From: Caballeronia sp. | GTDB lineage: Bacteria; Pseudomonadota; Gammaproteobacteria; Burkholderiales; Burkholderiaceae | Assembly (NCBI RefSeq): GCF_028292365.1 | Contig: NZ_JAQGMM010000587.1 | Span: 1 to 42,764 of the forward strand | DNA: 42,764 bases | Direction: 5' to 3' | Part shown: positions 1 to 6,545 of the stretch, piece by piece | Layout: every line of letters begins with the position of its first letter | How positions within the stretch are numbered: position 1 is the stretch's first letter | Notes under the pieces: model-generated | The model's input: only the letters and a program-made list of their open reading frames with translations | What the model was told of the DNA's origin: nothing | Databases searched by the model: none | Position numbers and translations under genes: made by a program

Positions 1-60
1 GCTTCGCGCTGAAGGGTTGGAGTAAGGCGTCATTGTTGCCGGCATAAATGGCTCGTTGCC

Positions 61-220
61 GATCTCGTCCATCTGGATAGACAATGTCTTCGACGGCGAG
101 CGACTGCGAGTTTTCGCCCAACGCTAATGCATGGAAGGCGTGGCTATACTAGCCGTACATCGTCAACGTAGGGCTCGGCTGGTAACGAAGCGTGACGCGC
201 GTCGAGAAACACACCGTCGA
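61..220 (+). pseudogene. Possible remnant of an IS3-family transposase (C-terminal DDE region)
   Basis: Translation from about 62 gives WIDNVFDGERLR (74-109), which resembles the W-x-DNVFVERLWRS segment around the last catalytic Glu of IS3-family DDE transposases. Downstream, an in-frame stop is followed in shifted frame by GLGW, reminiscent of the ALGWRTP tail of these enzymes. Stops and frame changes interrupt everything, so nothing functional remains. The match is short and was made by eye. It may instead be chance similarity. Confidence 0.3.
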
Positions 221-501
221 AATCGCTTAGTTATCTTGATGACGTGATTGACCCAGTGTCAAGTTGCGGATGACAGGGTATGTCCAGCTGATAGCAACCC
301 GCCGCGATAGGTCGATCACCGGCCACCTCTTGCAACGCAGATGGCGGAATGAGTTCAATGGGGTCTCGGTACGCGCGCTGACAAACCTATGCTCATGGAC
401 AGGCTACGTCGCAGACTAGGCAGTAGACAAACGGCAGTCTTGGAAGATTTCATTCACATAATAGTTTTATTCACCAGGCTTAACTTCAAATAATCCACAG
501 G

Positions 502-539
502 ATGCGGATTTATTATGGTTTATAACAAGATGTTATGAG
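502..539 (+). repeat. 38-bp direct repeat, copy 1
   Basis: Identical to the copy at 564-601 except for two adjacent bases (36 of 38). The element contains an inner palindrome ATAAC-N5-GTTAT, and the two changed bases fall in its loop, so the stem is preserved. A DnaA-box-like TAATCCACA lies just upstream at 491-499, one mismatch from TTATCCACA. Role unknown: operator, iteron-like site or mobile-element end are all possible. Confidence 0.8.
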
Positions 540-563
540 GTCTAAAAACATAAACCCGAGAGA

Positions 564-601
564 ATGCGGATTTATTATGGTTTATAACTGGATGTTATGA
601 G
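564..601 (+). repeat. 38-bp direct repeat, copy 2
   Basis: Second copy of the 502-539 element, with start-to-start spacing of 62 bp, close to six helical turns. The loop of the internal palindrome reads TGGAT instead of AAGAT while both ATAAC/GTTAT arms are unchanged. It is followed by the AT-rich tract at about 600-760. Confidence 0.8.
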
Positions 602-1101
602 CTAGCAAAAATTGGCCCAATGAGCACTAATTACCGAACCTGCCGCAACCTATTATCAATGCGTTGGCTATATGTAATTAATTAGAATAATTTTTGTAAT
701 TTAATAATGACGTATTGAGAATGTCTATTTAGAGTGTCGCAAATACCGCTAAAAATACTTTCGAACGCTGCTTTCGGAATTTTTATTTCCTCGCGCTTGA
801 CGCTGGCCCCTTGTCGGTGGTTGATCCGTCACGTCTGACCGGCCTTCGGCGCTCCGTCCTGGTCATGTGAAATTCGCACAAAGGTCCGTCCAGTAAGGCT
901 TTACGCCGCGTAGTGCAGGCTATCTTGCGGCGGCTCATGGTGCGCAATGGAAAGCCGCAATAAGCGGTGGCATCCCAATTGCCGGGCTGCTTAAGGTGCG
1001 TACTTATCCGCTTGAGATACGGTTATTCTTTTGCAACAACGCAAATACGGTCTCGGTTAGAGCGTTCTCTCTAATTTGAGTATGCTGACATCAAAAAAAG
1101 T

Positions 1102-1131
1102 TTGACCATGCATTTTTTGTCCTGCTATCTT
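1102..1131 (+). promoter_or_regulatory. Candidate sigma70-type promoter upstream of tonB
   Basis: TTGACC (1102-1107) and TATCTT (1126-1131) are separated by 18 bp and point toward tonB, whose start lies about 350 bp downstream. The distance would leave a long leader. No convincing Fur box was found between here and tonB, so iron control of the cluster is not supported by eye. Confidence 0.3.
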
Positions 1132-1227
1132 CGCATCCCATGAAACGCCGATGACAATCACGCTGAAAAGTTCAGGAGCAATAGCTCTTTGTTCAAAATG
1201 CCTCCGGGTGTTAATGCCAGAACGAGA

Positions 1228-1245
1228 TGCGTGAGTTGCGTGAGT
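1228..1245 (+). repeat. Tandem 9-mer (TGCGTGAGT x2)
   Basis: Two perfect, directly adjacent copies of TGCGTGAGT sit in the tonB upstream region. They may be a regulator half-site pair or a chance duplication. No third copy was noticed. Confidence 0.4.
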
Positions 1246-1478
1246 CGAATTTAATCGAACAGTCTTATTAAGCGATCGTTCGGCGGGCAGGAAATACCGC
1301 TGAGGTGCCTCATAGCCGTACCCCCGTCATTGCATCAGGTTTGCGCGCTGCAGCATAAATTTTGGAGTGCAAATCAAGGGGTGGAGCGGCGGAAGCGGTG
1401 CTTCGAAGTAAGCGTTGGTTGCCGTACGCAAGCGCACTGCAGTTACAGAAATGGACGGTTCAAGCCGGAGGAGTAAAG

Positions 1479-2189
1479 GTGGGTACGAAAGTCGAAGGGC
1501 AATTTCCGGCAGCAACGGCCCGTATGGGAAGGCCAGGGCGCCCGCGTGAGTTTGGGCGCAAGCAACAAAACCCAGTACGCCGCTTCGGCGGCATCGCTGT
1601 TGTTCTGCTCCTGCACATCGTGCTGATCTATGCACTCATCAATGGCCTTGCCACCAAGGTCGTACAGGTCATCCAGCATCCTATCGAAACGAAAATCATC
1701 GAGCCGGTGAAGCCACCTCCGCCGCCTCCATTGCCCACCGTGCAATTGCCGCCGCCGAAGTTTGCACCGCCGCCGCCGCCGTTCGTGCCTCCGCCGGAAG
1801 TGCAGGTGCAAACGCCGCCGCAGCCGACCATCACGCACCAGACCGCGCCGGTGGTGTCGGCTCCCGCTGTAGCGCCACCCGCTCCACCGGCGCCGCCCGC
1901 CCCGACCAAGCCGGTGAGCACCGAGGTTGGCGTCGTGTGTCCGAACTCGGACCAGATCCGGTCCTCGATCCGCTACCCGAAGGAAGCTCAGGACAACAAT
2001 GTGACGGGCGATGTGCTCATCGAATTCGTAGTCGACCCGCAGGGCCACATCACGAATGAACGCGTTGCCAAGTCGGCAGACGATTCCTCACTCGATCGCG
2101 CAGCCTTCAACGCGGTCAAGCAGTTCACGTGCGTTTCCCAAGGCCAACCCGTCCGTGTGCAAGTTCCGTTCTCGTTTAACCTGAACTGA
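1479..2189 (+). CDS. tonB: TonB energy transducer
   Basis: Periplasm-spanning TonB protein that carries proton-motive energy from ExbB/ExbD to outer-membrane receptors. The GTG start at 1479 is chosen because GGAGGAG (1467-1473) sits 5 nt upstream; the frame stays open to 1362 but lacks such a site. The product is 236 aa: a short basic N-terminus, one membrane segment (about 38-57), a long proline-rich spacer (about 78-145) and a TonB C-terminal domain (about 150-236) with the YPKEA motif at 166-170. Its own exbB and exbD genes follow directly, so this is a self-contained TonB set. The proline tract throws long empty frames on the opposite strand. Confidence 0.93.
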   Translation: MGTKVEGQFPAATARMGRPGRPREFGRKQQNPVRRFGGIAVVLLLHIVLIYALINGLATKVVQVIQHPIETKIIEPVKPPPPPPLPTVQLPPPKFAPPPPPFVPPPEVQVQTPPQPTITHQTAPVVSAPAVAPPAPPAPPAPTKPVSTEVGVVCPNSDQIRSSIRYPKEAQDNNVTGDVLIEFVVDPQGHITNERVAKSADDSSLDRAAFNAVKQFTCVSQGQPVRVQVPFSFNLN

Positions 2190-2267
2190 TCCCCCACTGG
2201 CTGTTCGGTACCGGTAGCGATTTATCAGTCTTGGTTTAGAAGTTGTACTAATGAACATGGAGCAGGC

Positions 2268-3179
2268 ATGAAAAAGCGTACTCTCGCCGCATTGGCGGCA
2301 ACCCTGTTGTTCGCCGTAACCACGGTGGATACCTTTGTGGCACCACATATGGCCCACGCGCAAGCTAGCGACGCGACTGCGTCAGCTGCGGCCACTGGCA
2401 CCGCCACCGCCGCACCGCAAACGGCCGGCTCAGCCGCAGACCAGGCGGTACCGCCGCCGGAGCCGGCCACGTCCGAAACCGTCAACAACCCATACGGACT
2501 CGGCGCGCTCTGGAAGAACGGGGACTTTGTTGCACGCTTCGTGCTGATCCTGCTGGTGCTCATGTCGATGGGCAGCTGGTACATCATGATCACCAAGTTC
2601 TTCGAGCAGTTCCGCGCCAATCGTCGTGCGAAGAGCGCCGACGAACAACTGTGGACAGCGCCGTCGCTCGTCGAAGGCGCGAAGATGCTCGACGAGGCCT
2701 CGCCGTTCCGCTTCATCGCCGAGACAGCTATTGAAGCGGGCGAACATCACAACGAAGCACTGCTTGAAGCCGTCGACCGCAACACGTGGATAGACACCTC
2801 GGTTGAGCGTGCGATCACCAACGTATCGAACCGCCTGCAGGACGGCCTGGCTTTCCTCGGCACAGTCGGCTCGACAGCGCCGTTCGTTGGCCTGTTCGGT
2901 ACGGTGTGGGGGATTTATCACGCGCTGACGGCAATCGGTATCGCTGGTCAGGCTTCGATCGACAAGGTCGCAGGTCCGGTGGGTGAAGCGCTGATCATGA
3001 CCGCGATCGGCCTCGCCGTGGCTGTGCCGGCGGTACTTGGCTACAACTTCCTGGTTCGCCGCAACAAGTCGGTGATGGAGCGGGTTCGTGCGTTCGGCGC
3101 ACAACTGCACACCGTCTTGCTCGCCGGCAGCCGGCGCTCGGCGCGCGCTACGGCTCGCGAAACAGCGCTGGCCCAATAA
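2268..3179 (+). CDS. exbB: ExbB/TolQ/MotA-family proton channel protein
   Basis: Inner-membrane channel subunit that pairs with ExbD and drives TonB. The protein is 303 aa, longer than E. coli ExbB, because of a cleavable-looking signal peptide (1-32, ending AHA-Q) and an Ala/Thr/Pro-rich stretch (33-70). Three membrane segments follow (about 88-108, 195-222, 240-265), the second containing the conserved GTVGSTAPFVGLFGTVWG region typical of MotA/TolQ/ExbB. GGAG (2259-2262) precedes the ATG. It lies 78 bp after tonB and 12 bp before exbD, in an apparent operon. Confidence 0.95.
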   Translation: MKKRTLAALAATLLFAVTTVDTFVAPHMAHAQASDATASAAATGTATAAPQTAGSAADQAVPPPEPATSETVNNPYGLGALWKNGDFVARFVLILLVLMSMGSWYIMITKFFEQFRANRRAKSADEQLWTAPSLVEGAKMLDEASPFRFIAETAIEAGEHHNEALLEAVDRNTWIDTSVERAITNVSNRLQDGLAFLGTVGSTAPFVGLFGTVWGIYHALTAIGIAGQASIDKVAGPVGEALIMTAIGLAVAVPAVLGYNFLVRRNKSVMERVRAFGAQLHTVLLAGSRRSARATARETALAQ

Positions 3180-3191
3180 GCGGAGTTCGTC

Positions 3192-3614
3192 ATGGCTATG
3201 AGCGTTGGGCAAGATGATGACGACGAGGTCATCTCCAGTATCAACACTACACCGCTCGTCGATGTGATGCTGGTCCTGCTGATCATCTTTCTGATCACGA
3301 TTCCGGTGGTGACCCATACGATTCCGGTGCAACTGCCGAAAGAGACGATCCAGCCACTGCAGACCACACCGAAAAGTATCGTCATTGCGGTCAATCGCGA
3401 CGGCGATTTCTTCTGGAACGAGAAGCAGGTGGATGGGCCGACGCTGCTGGCACGCCTGAAGACCGTATCGGTCATGACGCCGCAACCGGAAGTGCACGTT
3501 CGGGGTGACCAGAGCGCGCGTTATGAGTTCATCGGCCGGGTCATTACCGAGTGCGAACGCGCCGGTATCGCCAAGGTTTCGTTTATTACTGAGCCGCCTG
3601 CGCGGGGCGGCTAG
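3192..3614 (+). CDS. exbD: ExbD/TolR-family protein, first copy
   Basis: Partner of ExbB in the proton channel. The protein is 140 aa with one membrane segment (about 24-42) and a periplasmic domain. The conserved membrane Asp is present (D24 in INTTPLVDVML), so the proton path should work. GGAG (3182-3185) precedes the ATG at 3192. The next gene encodes a second ExbD 19 bp downstream. Such exbD pairs are known from Xanthomonas-type tonB-exbB-exbD1-exbD2 clusters. Confidence 0.95.
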   Translation: MAMSVGQDDDDEVISSINTTPLVDVMLVLLIIFLITIPVVTHTIPVQLPKETIQPLQTTPKSIVIAVNRDGDFFWNEKQVDGPTLLARLKTVSVMTPQPEVHVRGDQSARYEFIGRVITECERAGIAKVSFITEPPARGG

Positions 3615-3633
3615 CTTTGCAGGGGATCGCACA

Positions 3634-4065
3634 ATGGGAATGAACGTATCGTCGGGTGGTGGCAGCGCTGAACCGGATGTGATGGTCGATATCAACACCA
3701 CGCCGCTGATCGACGTGATGCTGGTGTTGCTGATCATGCTGATCATCACAATTCCGATCCAGACGCACGCCATAAAGATGAACATGCCGATCGGCAATCC
3801 GCCGCCGCCGATCACGCAGCCTGAAGTGGTGCAGATCGATATCGACTTCGACGGCACCACGACCTGGAACGGTCAAGCGGTGCCGGATCGTGCGGCGCTC
3901 GAATCCAGGCTCGCACAGGTGGCGGCTGAACCGGTGCAGGCGGAAATTCATCTGCGGCCGAACAAGCTGGTGCCGTACAAAGATGTCGCGGCGGTGATGG
4001 CGTCCGCTCAGCGATTGGGCGCGACGAAAATCGGCCTGATCGGCAATGAGCAGTACATGCAATAG
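3634..4065 (+). CDS. exbD: ExbD/TolR-family protein, second copy
   Basis: Second ExbD of the cluster, 143 aa from the ATG at 3634, which has an AGGGGA site about 10 nt upstream; an in-frame ATG at 3640 is an alternative. The frame is open to 3505, but that extension overlaps the first exbD and is unlikely to be translated. The conserved Asp is kept (D27 in INTTPLIDVML). The periplasmic half differs clearly from the first copy, so the two are not a recent duplication and may form a mixed channel or have distinct roles. Confidence 0.94.
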   Translation: MGMNVSSGGGSAEPDVMVDINTTPLIDVMLVLLIMLIITIPIQTHAIKMNMPIGNPPPPITQPEVVQIDIDFDGTTTWNGQAVPDRAALESRLAQVAAEPVQAEIHLRPNKLVPYKDVAAVMASAQRLGATKIGLIGNEQYMQ

Positions 4066-4074
4066 GGAAGTGGA

Positions 4075-5280
4075 ATGCTAACGATCCATCAACGATTCAA
4101 ACGGGCCGTCATGGCGGCTGCTATTGGAGGACTGTCCGCGCTCGTCGTGCTGCCGGTGACGGCTCATGCCGCGGACACGTTGCGCCCGGATGTGGCGAAG
4201 CCGCTGAACGCCGCGCAGGATCTGTATCGCGCGCACAAGTACAACGATGCATTGACGAAGATCGATCAGGCAGCTGCCGTTCCGGGCAAGACCCCGTATG
4301 AAAGCACCATGGTCGAAGAAATGCGCGGCGCTGCAGCGGCAGCGGCAGGCAACAACGCTGTGGCTGCCCAGGCCTACGAAACGTTGCTGAGCTCAGGGCA
4401 CCTGAGCGGCGCCGACGAACAACGCACCACCGCGGCACTTGCGGGCATCTACTTCCAGGAAAAGAACTACACACAGGCTATCAAGGTCGCGCAGCGCTAC
4501 CTGAAGTCAGGCGGCGGCGATCCCGATATGCGCACGTTGCTCGTGCAGTCTTACTACCTGTCGAACGACTGCGGCAATGTGGTGAGCTTGCTCAAGCCCG
4601 TGGTCGACGCACAGGTGCGTGCCGGCCATGCGCCCGATGAGTCGCAACTGCAGTTGCTTGGCACGTGCGCGCAGCGTGTGAAAGATGACACGACGTACCG
4701 CGGTGCGCTCGAAAAATTGGTGGCCTATCACCCGAAGCAATCCTACTGGGACGATCTGTTTCAATCGATCCGCACGAAGCCGGGCTATTCGTCGGTGCTC
4801 GATATCGACACCTATCGGCTGCGTCGCGCAACCGGTTCGCTCGCGACCGTCGACGACTACATGGAGATGACGCAACTCGCGATCGTGGCGGGTACCACGG
4901 CCGAGGGCAAGCAGGTGATCGACCAGGGTTTCACATCGGGCGTTCTGGGCCACGATGCACAGGCGGATCGCGAAAAGCGGTTGCAGGCGCTGGCCGTGAA
5001 GCGGGCGCAAGCGCCGGCTGATTCGGCGAACCCTGTGGCGCCGGTCGACATCGGCTTCAATCAGGTCTTCACCGGGCAAACCAAGCAGGGACTCGCAGCC
5101 ATGGAGGCGGCGATCGCGAAGGGCGGACTCGATCACCCTGACCAGGCGCAGTTGCATCTCGGCGTGGCTTACTACGTGGCAGGCGACAAAGTTCGCGCAG
5201 TGCAAACGTTCCGTGCGGTGAAAGGCTCCGACGGTTCAGCTGACCTCGCCCGATTATGGGTGCTGGTGGCGTCGAAGTAA
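4075..5280 (+). CDS. Exported TPR-repeat protein of the TonB cluster
   Basis: The product is 401 aa with an N-terminal signal peptide (about 1-32, ending AHA) and helical repeat pairs of TPR type: an A-x2-LY-x2-HKYNDAL segment near 45-60, another near 115-145, and a last one near 350-390. It starts 9 bp after exbD2 with GGAAG upstream and is surely co-transcribed. TPR proteins accompany TonB2-type systems in marine gammaproteobacteria, where they help the TonB complex. A similar accessory role at the inner face of the outer membrane or in the periplasm is inferred. No enzyme motif was seen. Confidence 0.85.
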   Translation: MLTIHQRFKRAVMAAAIGGLSALVVLPVTAHAADTLRPDVAKPLNAAQDLYRAHKYNDALTKIDQAAAVPGKTPYESTMVEEMRGAAAAAAGNNAVAAQAYETLLSSGHLSGADEQRTTAALAGIYFQEKNYTQAIKVAQRYLKSGGGDPDMRTLLVQSYYLSNDCGNVVSLLKPVVDAQVRAGHAPDESQLQLLGTCAQRVKDDTTYRGALEKLVAYHPKQSYWDDLFQSIRTKPGYSSVLDIDTYRLRRATGSLATVDDYMEMTQLAIVAGTTAEGKQVIDQGFTSGVLGHDAQADREKRLQALAVKRAQAPADSANPVAPVDIGFNQVFTGQTKQGLAAMEAAIAKGGLDHPDQAQLHLGVAYYVAGDKVRAVQTFRAVKGSDGSADLARLWVLVASK

Positions 5281-5590
5281 CGGTATCCCGGCTCCCACGT
5301 GTCCCATCCTGCGAAGTGCCGCCGAACTATCAGTGCATTGAACCGGGTGGCGCGTGCTGGCCGTGTGGAACGCAGGTCTCCGAAAGTAGAGGGCGATGGT
5401 TGCGTACGTAATCAACGTCCGCATCGTCCGGCTTTAGAGAAGTGCGAAAGTGTCCCGACGATCGCATTGACTGAACCATCCATCGCGGCAACTAACCGGG
5501 CATATGGCGAGTGTCTCAGGGAGGATGCTGCATTCAATAAAACATAGTTTGGTATACAAACTAATTTTGACCACGGGATTCTGTCTTGCT
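5281..5590. other. Intergenic region between TPR gene and regulator
   Basis: No gene is supported here. A frame at 5299-5547 has neither a ribosome site nor family resemblance. The only structure noticed is at the right end: the palindrome at 5546-5562 and promoter elements at 5567-5595. No hairpin-plus-T-run terminator was recognised after the TPR gene. Confidence 0.5.
5546..5562. promoter_or_regulatory. Palindromic operator candidate (AGTTTG-N5-CAAACT)
   Basis: Perfect 6-bp arms around GTATA, 17 bp in all, ending 4 bp before the TTGACC -35-like element at 5567. Its placement directly upstream of the XRE-cupin gene fits autoregulation by that dimeric HTH protein. No second copy was found in front of the receptor gene at 6546 or tonB. 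Confidence 0.5.
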
Positions 5591-5595
5591 ATGGT
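5567..5595 (+). promoter_or_regulatory. Sigma70-like promoter overlapping the regulator start
   Basis: TTGACC (5567-5572), a 17-bp spacer and TATGGT (5590-5595). The -10 element overlaps the most plausible ATG (5591), so either translation starts further downstream from a rare start codon or the real promoter lies upstream and this match is fortuitous. Confidence 0.4.
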
Positions 5596-6166
5596 TTTGC
5601 CACTCGATAACAAGGCACAGGTCGCAGTTTCCATAGGAAGTAAAATTCGCGCGCTTCGCCAACGGCTCAAGCGCACGCTGGATGAAGTGGCAACGACTGC
5701 AGGGATTTCCAAGCCGTTTTTATCGCAGGTGGAACGAGGTCTTGCAACGCCTTCCATTACATCTCTGGTCGGCATTGCGCGAGCTCTGGGCGTGACGGTG
5801 CAGTACTTCGTTGACACGCCAACCGAAGACAAATCGGTGCGTAGAGGGAGTGAGCTGAACTACTTCGGGTTCGACGGAACCGCGAATCGTTTCGGAAGGC
5901 TGACGAACCTGTCCGTCGGCGGTCAATTGGAGGCGATTCTTGTCAGGATGCCGGTGGGACAGAATCCATCGGAAGTCACGACACATGCAGGGGAAGAGTT
6001 CCTGTACGTGATGAGCGGCCAGATATCGCTTACGTTAGAAGGTACAACGTTCTTGTTACAGGCTGGGGACACCGCGCATTACGAGTCCACTGTGCCTCAC
6101 GCCTGGTGCAATACCGCTCGCGAAGAAGCGGTGATTGTATGGGTGGGCACACCCAGATTGTTTTAG
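5591..6166 (+). CDS. XRE-family regulator with C-terminal cupin sensor domain
   Basis: Transcription regulator of 191 aa from ATG 5591. An XRE helix-turn-helix (about 14-70) is followed by a cupin_2 beta-barrel (about 110-188) with the HAGEEFLYVMSG segment at 132-143. Such proteins bind DNA as dimers and sense small ligands through the cupin. An upstream ATG at 5504 would add 29 residues unlike the family and would overlap the palindrome, so 5591 is preferred, though no strong ribosome site is visible. It stands between the TonB energiser genes and the receptor gene, so control of the import locus is a reasonable inference. The nearby palindrome suggests autoregulation. Confidence 0.85.
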   Translation: MVLPLDNKAQVAVSIGSKIRALRQRLKRTLDEVATTAGISKPFLSQVERGLATPSITSLVGIARALGVTVQYFVDTPTEDKSVRRGSELNYFGFDGTANRFGRLTNLSVGGQLEAILVRMPVGQNPSEVTTHAGEEFLYVMSGQISLTLEGTTFLLQAGDTAHYESTVPHAWCNTAREEAVIVWVGTPRLF

Positions 6167-6545
6167 GCCCCTTTGCTTCGTACTTTCTTTGGAAGCAATC
6201 GCCTTGTATTTGTAAGCATTGCTGATTGTTATATGAAAGGTTGGTCGGTTGGATGGAAAGGCATTGCCCGGTCCATCACGCAAAGTAGTTGAAGTTAAAA
6301 AAACTAAGAAGCGCTGCGCATTTCGTTTGCACTAGATAAGTAGTCCGATATTGAAGTATGTGAAGTGCCCCGTCTTTTTGTCTGCATGTGCAATTTGGTG
6401 CGCTGTTGGCCAGTTTGCCGGGCAGTAGAAGCGCGGGTCAGCTTTAACGGAGCGCGGCGCAAGAACGCCGTATATCGAGTGGCGAGGTTCACAAGACCTC
6501 ACCTCACACACAGCTGTGCCTTACTTACGAGCGAGAAGGGGAAAA
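6167..6545. other. Leader region of the TonB-dependent receptor gene
   Basis: No gene is supported. An imperfect inverted repeat (AGCAAT 6194-6199 with ATTGCT 6218-6223, plus CTT/AAG inside) lies just after the regulator stop but lacks a T-run. TTGCAC (6327-6332) and TATTGA (6349-6354) with a 16-bp spacer are a weak promoter candidate for the receptor. No Fur-box-like sequence was recognised. The ribosome site GAGAAGGGG ends 4 nt before the ATG at 6546. Confidence 0.4.

Larger units (their letters stand above)
1..1478. other. Gene-poor, partly AT-rich left flank
   Basis: No open frame here looks like a functional protein on either strand. The stretch holds a possible decayed transposase end (about 61-220), a pair of 38-bp direct repeats (502-539, 564-601), an AT-rich tract (about 600-760), a tandem 9-mer (1228-1245) and a candidate sigma70-like promoter (1102-1131). 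Base composition around 480-780 is clearly more AT-rich than the rest of the window, which suggests acquired or decaying DNA. I see no tRNA and no att-like duplication that would mark an island boundary. Confidence 0.6.

Noticed and set aside
480..780. Plasmid or chromid replication origin (DnaA-like box, repeats, AT-rich tract)
   Set aside because: Only two repeats, one imperfect DnaA box, and no rep or par gene in the window; kept as an open observation rather than a call.
1443..2048. Long reverse-strand frame opposite tonB
   Set aside because: It is the complement of the proline codon tract and GC-rich TonB sequence; Arg/His-rich with no domain and no ribosome site.
2430..3860. 476-aa reverse frame across exbB and exbD
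   Set aside because: A shadow of three well-supported genes on the + strand, with His/Arg/Asp-rich composition and no recognisable domain.
5299..5547. 82-aa frame after the TPR gene
   Set aside because: No ribosome site, no family resemblance, and it runs into the regulator's operator region.
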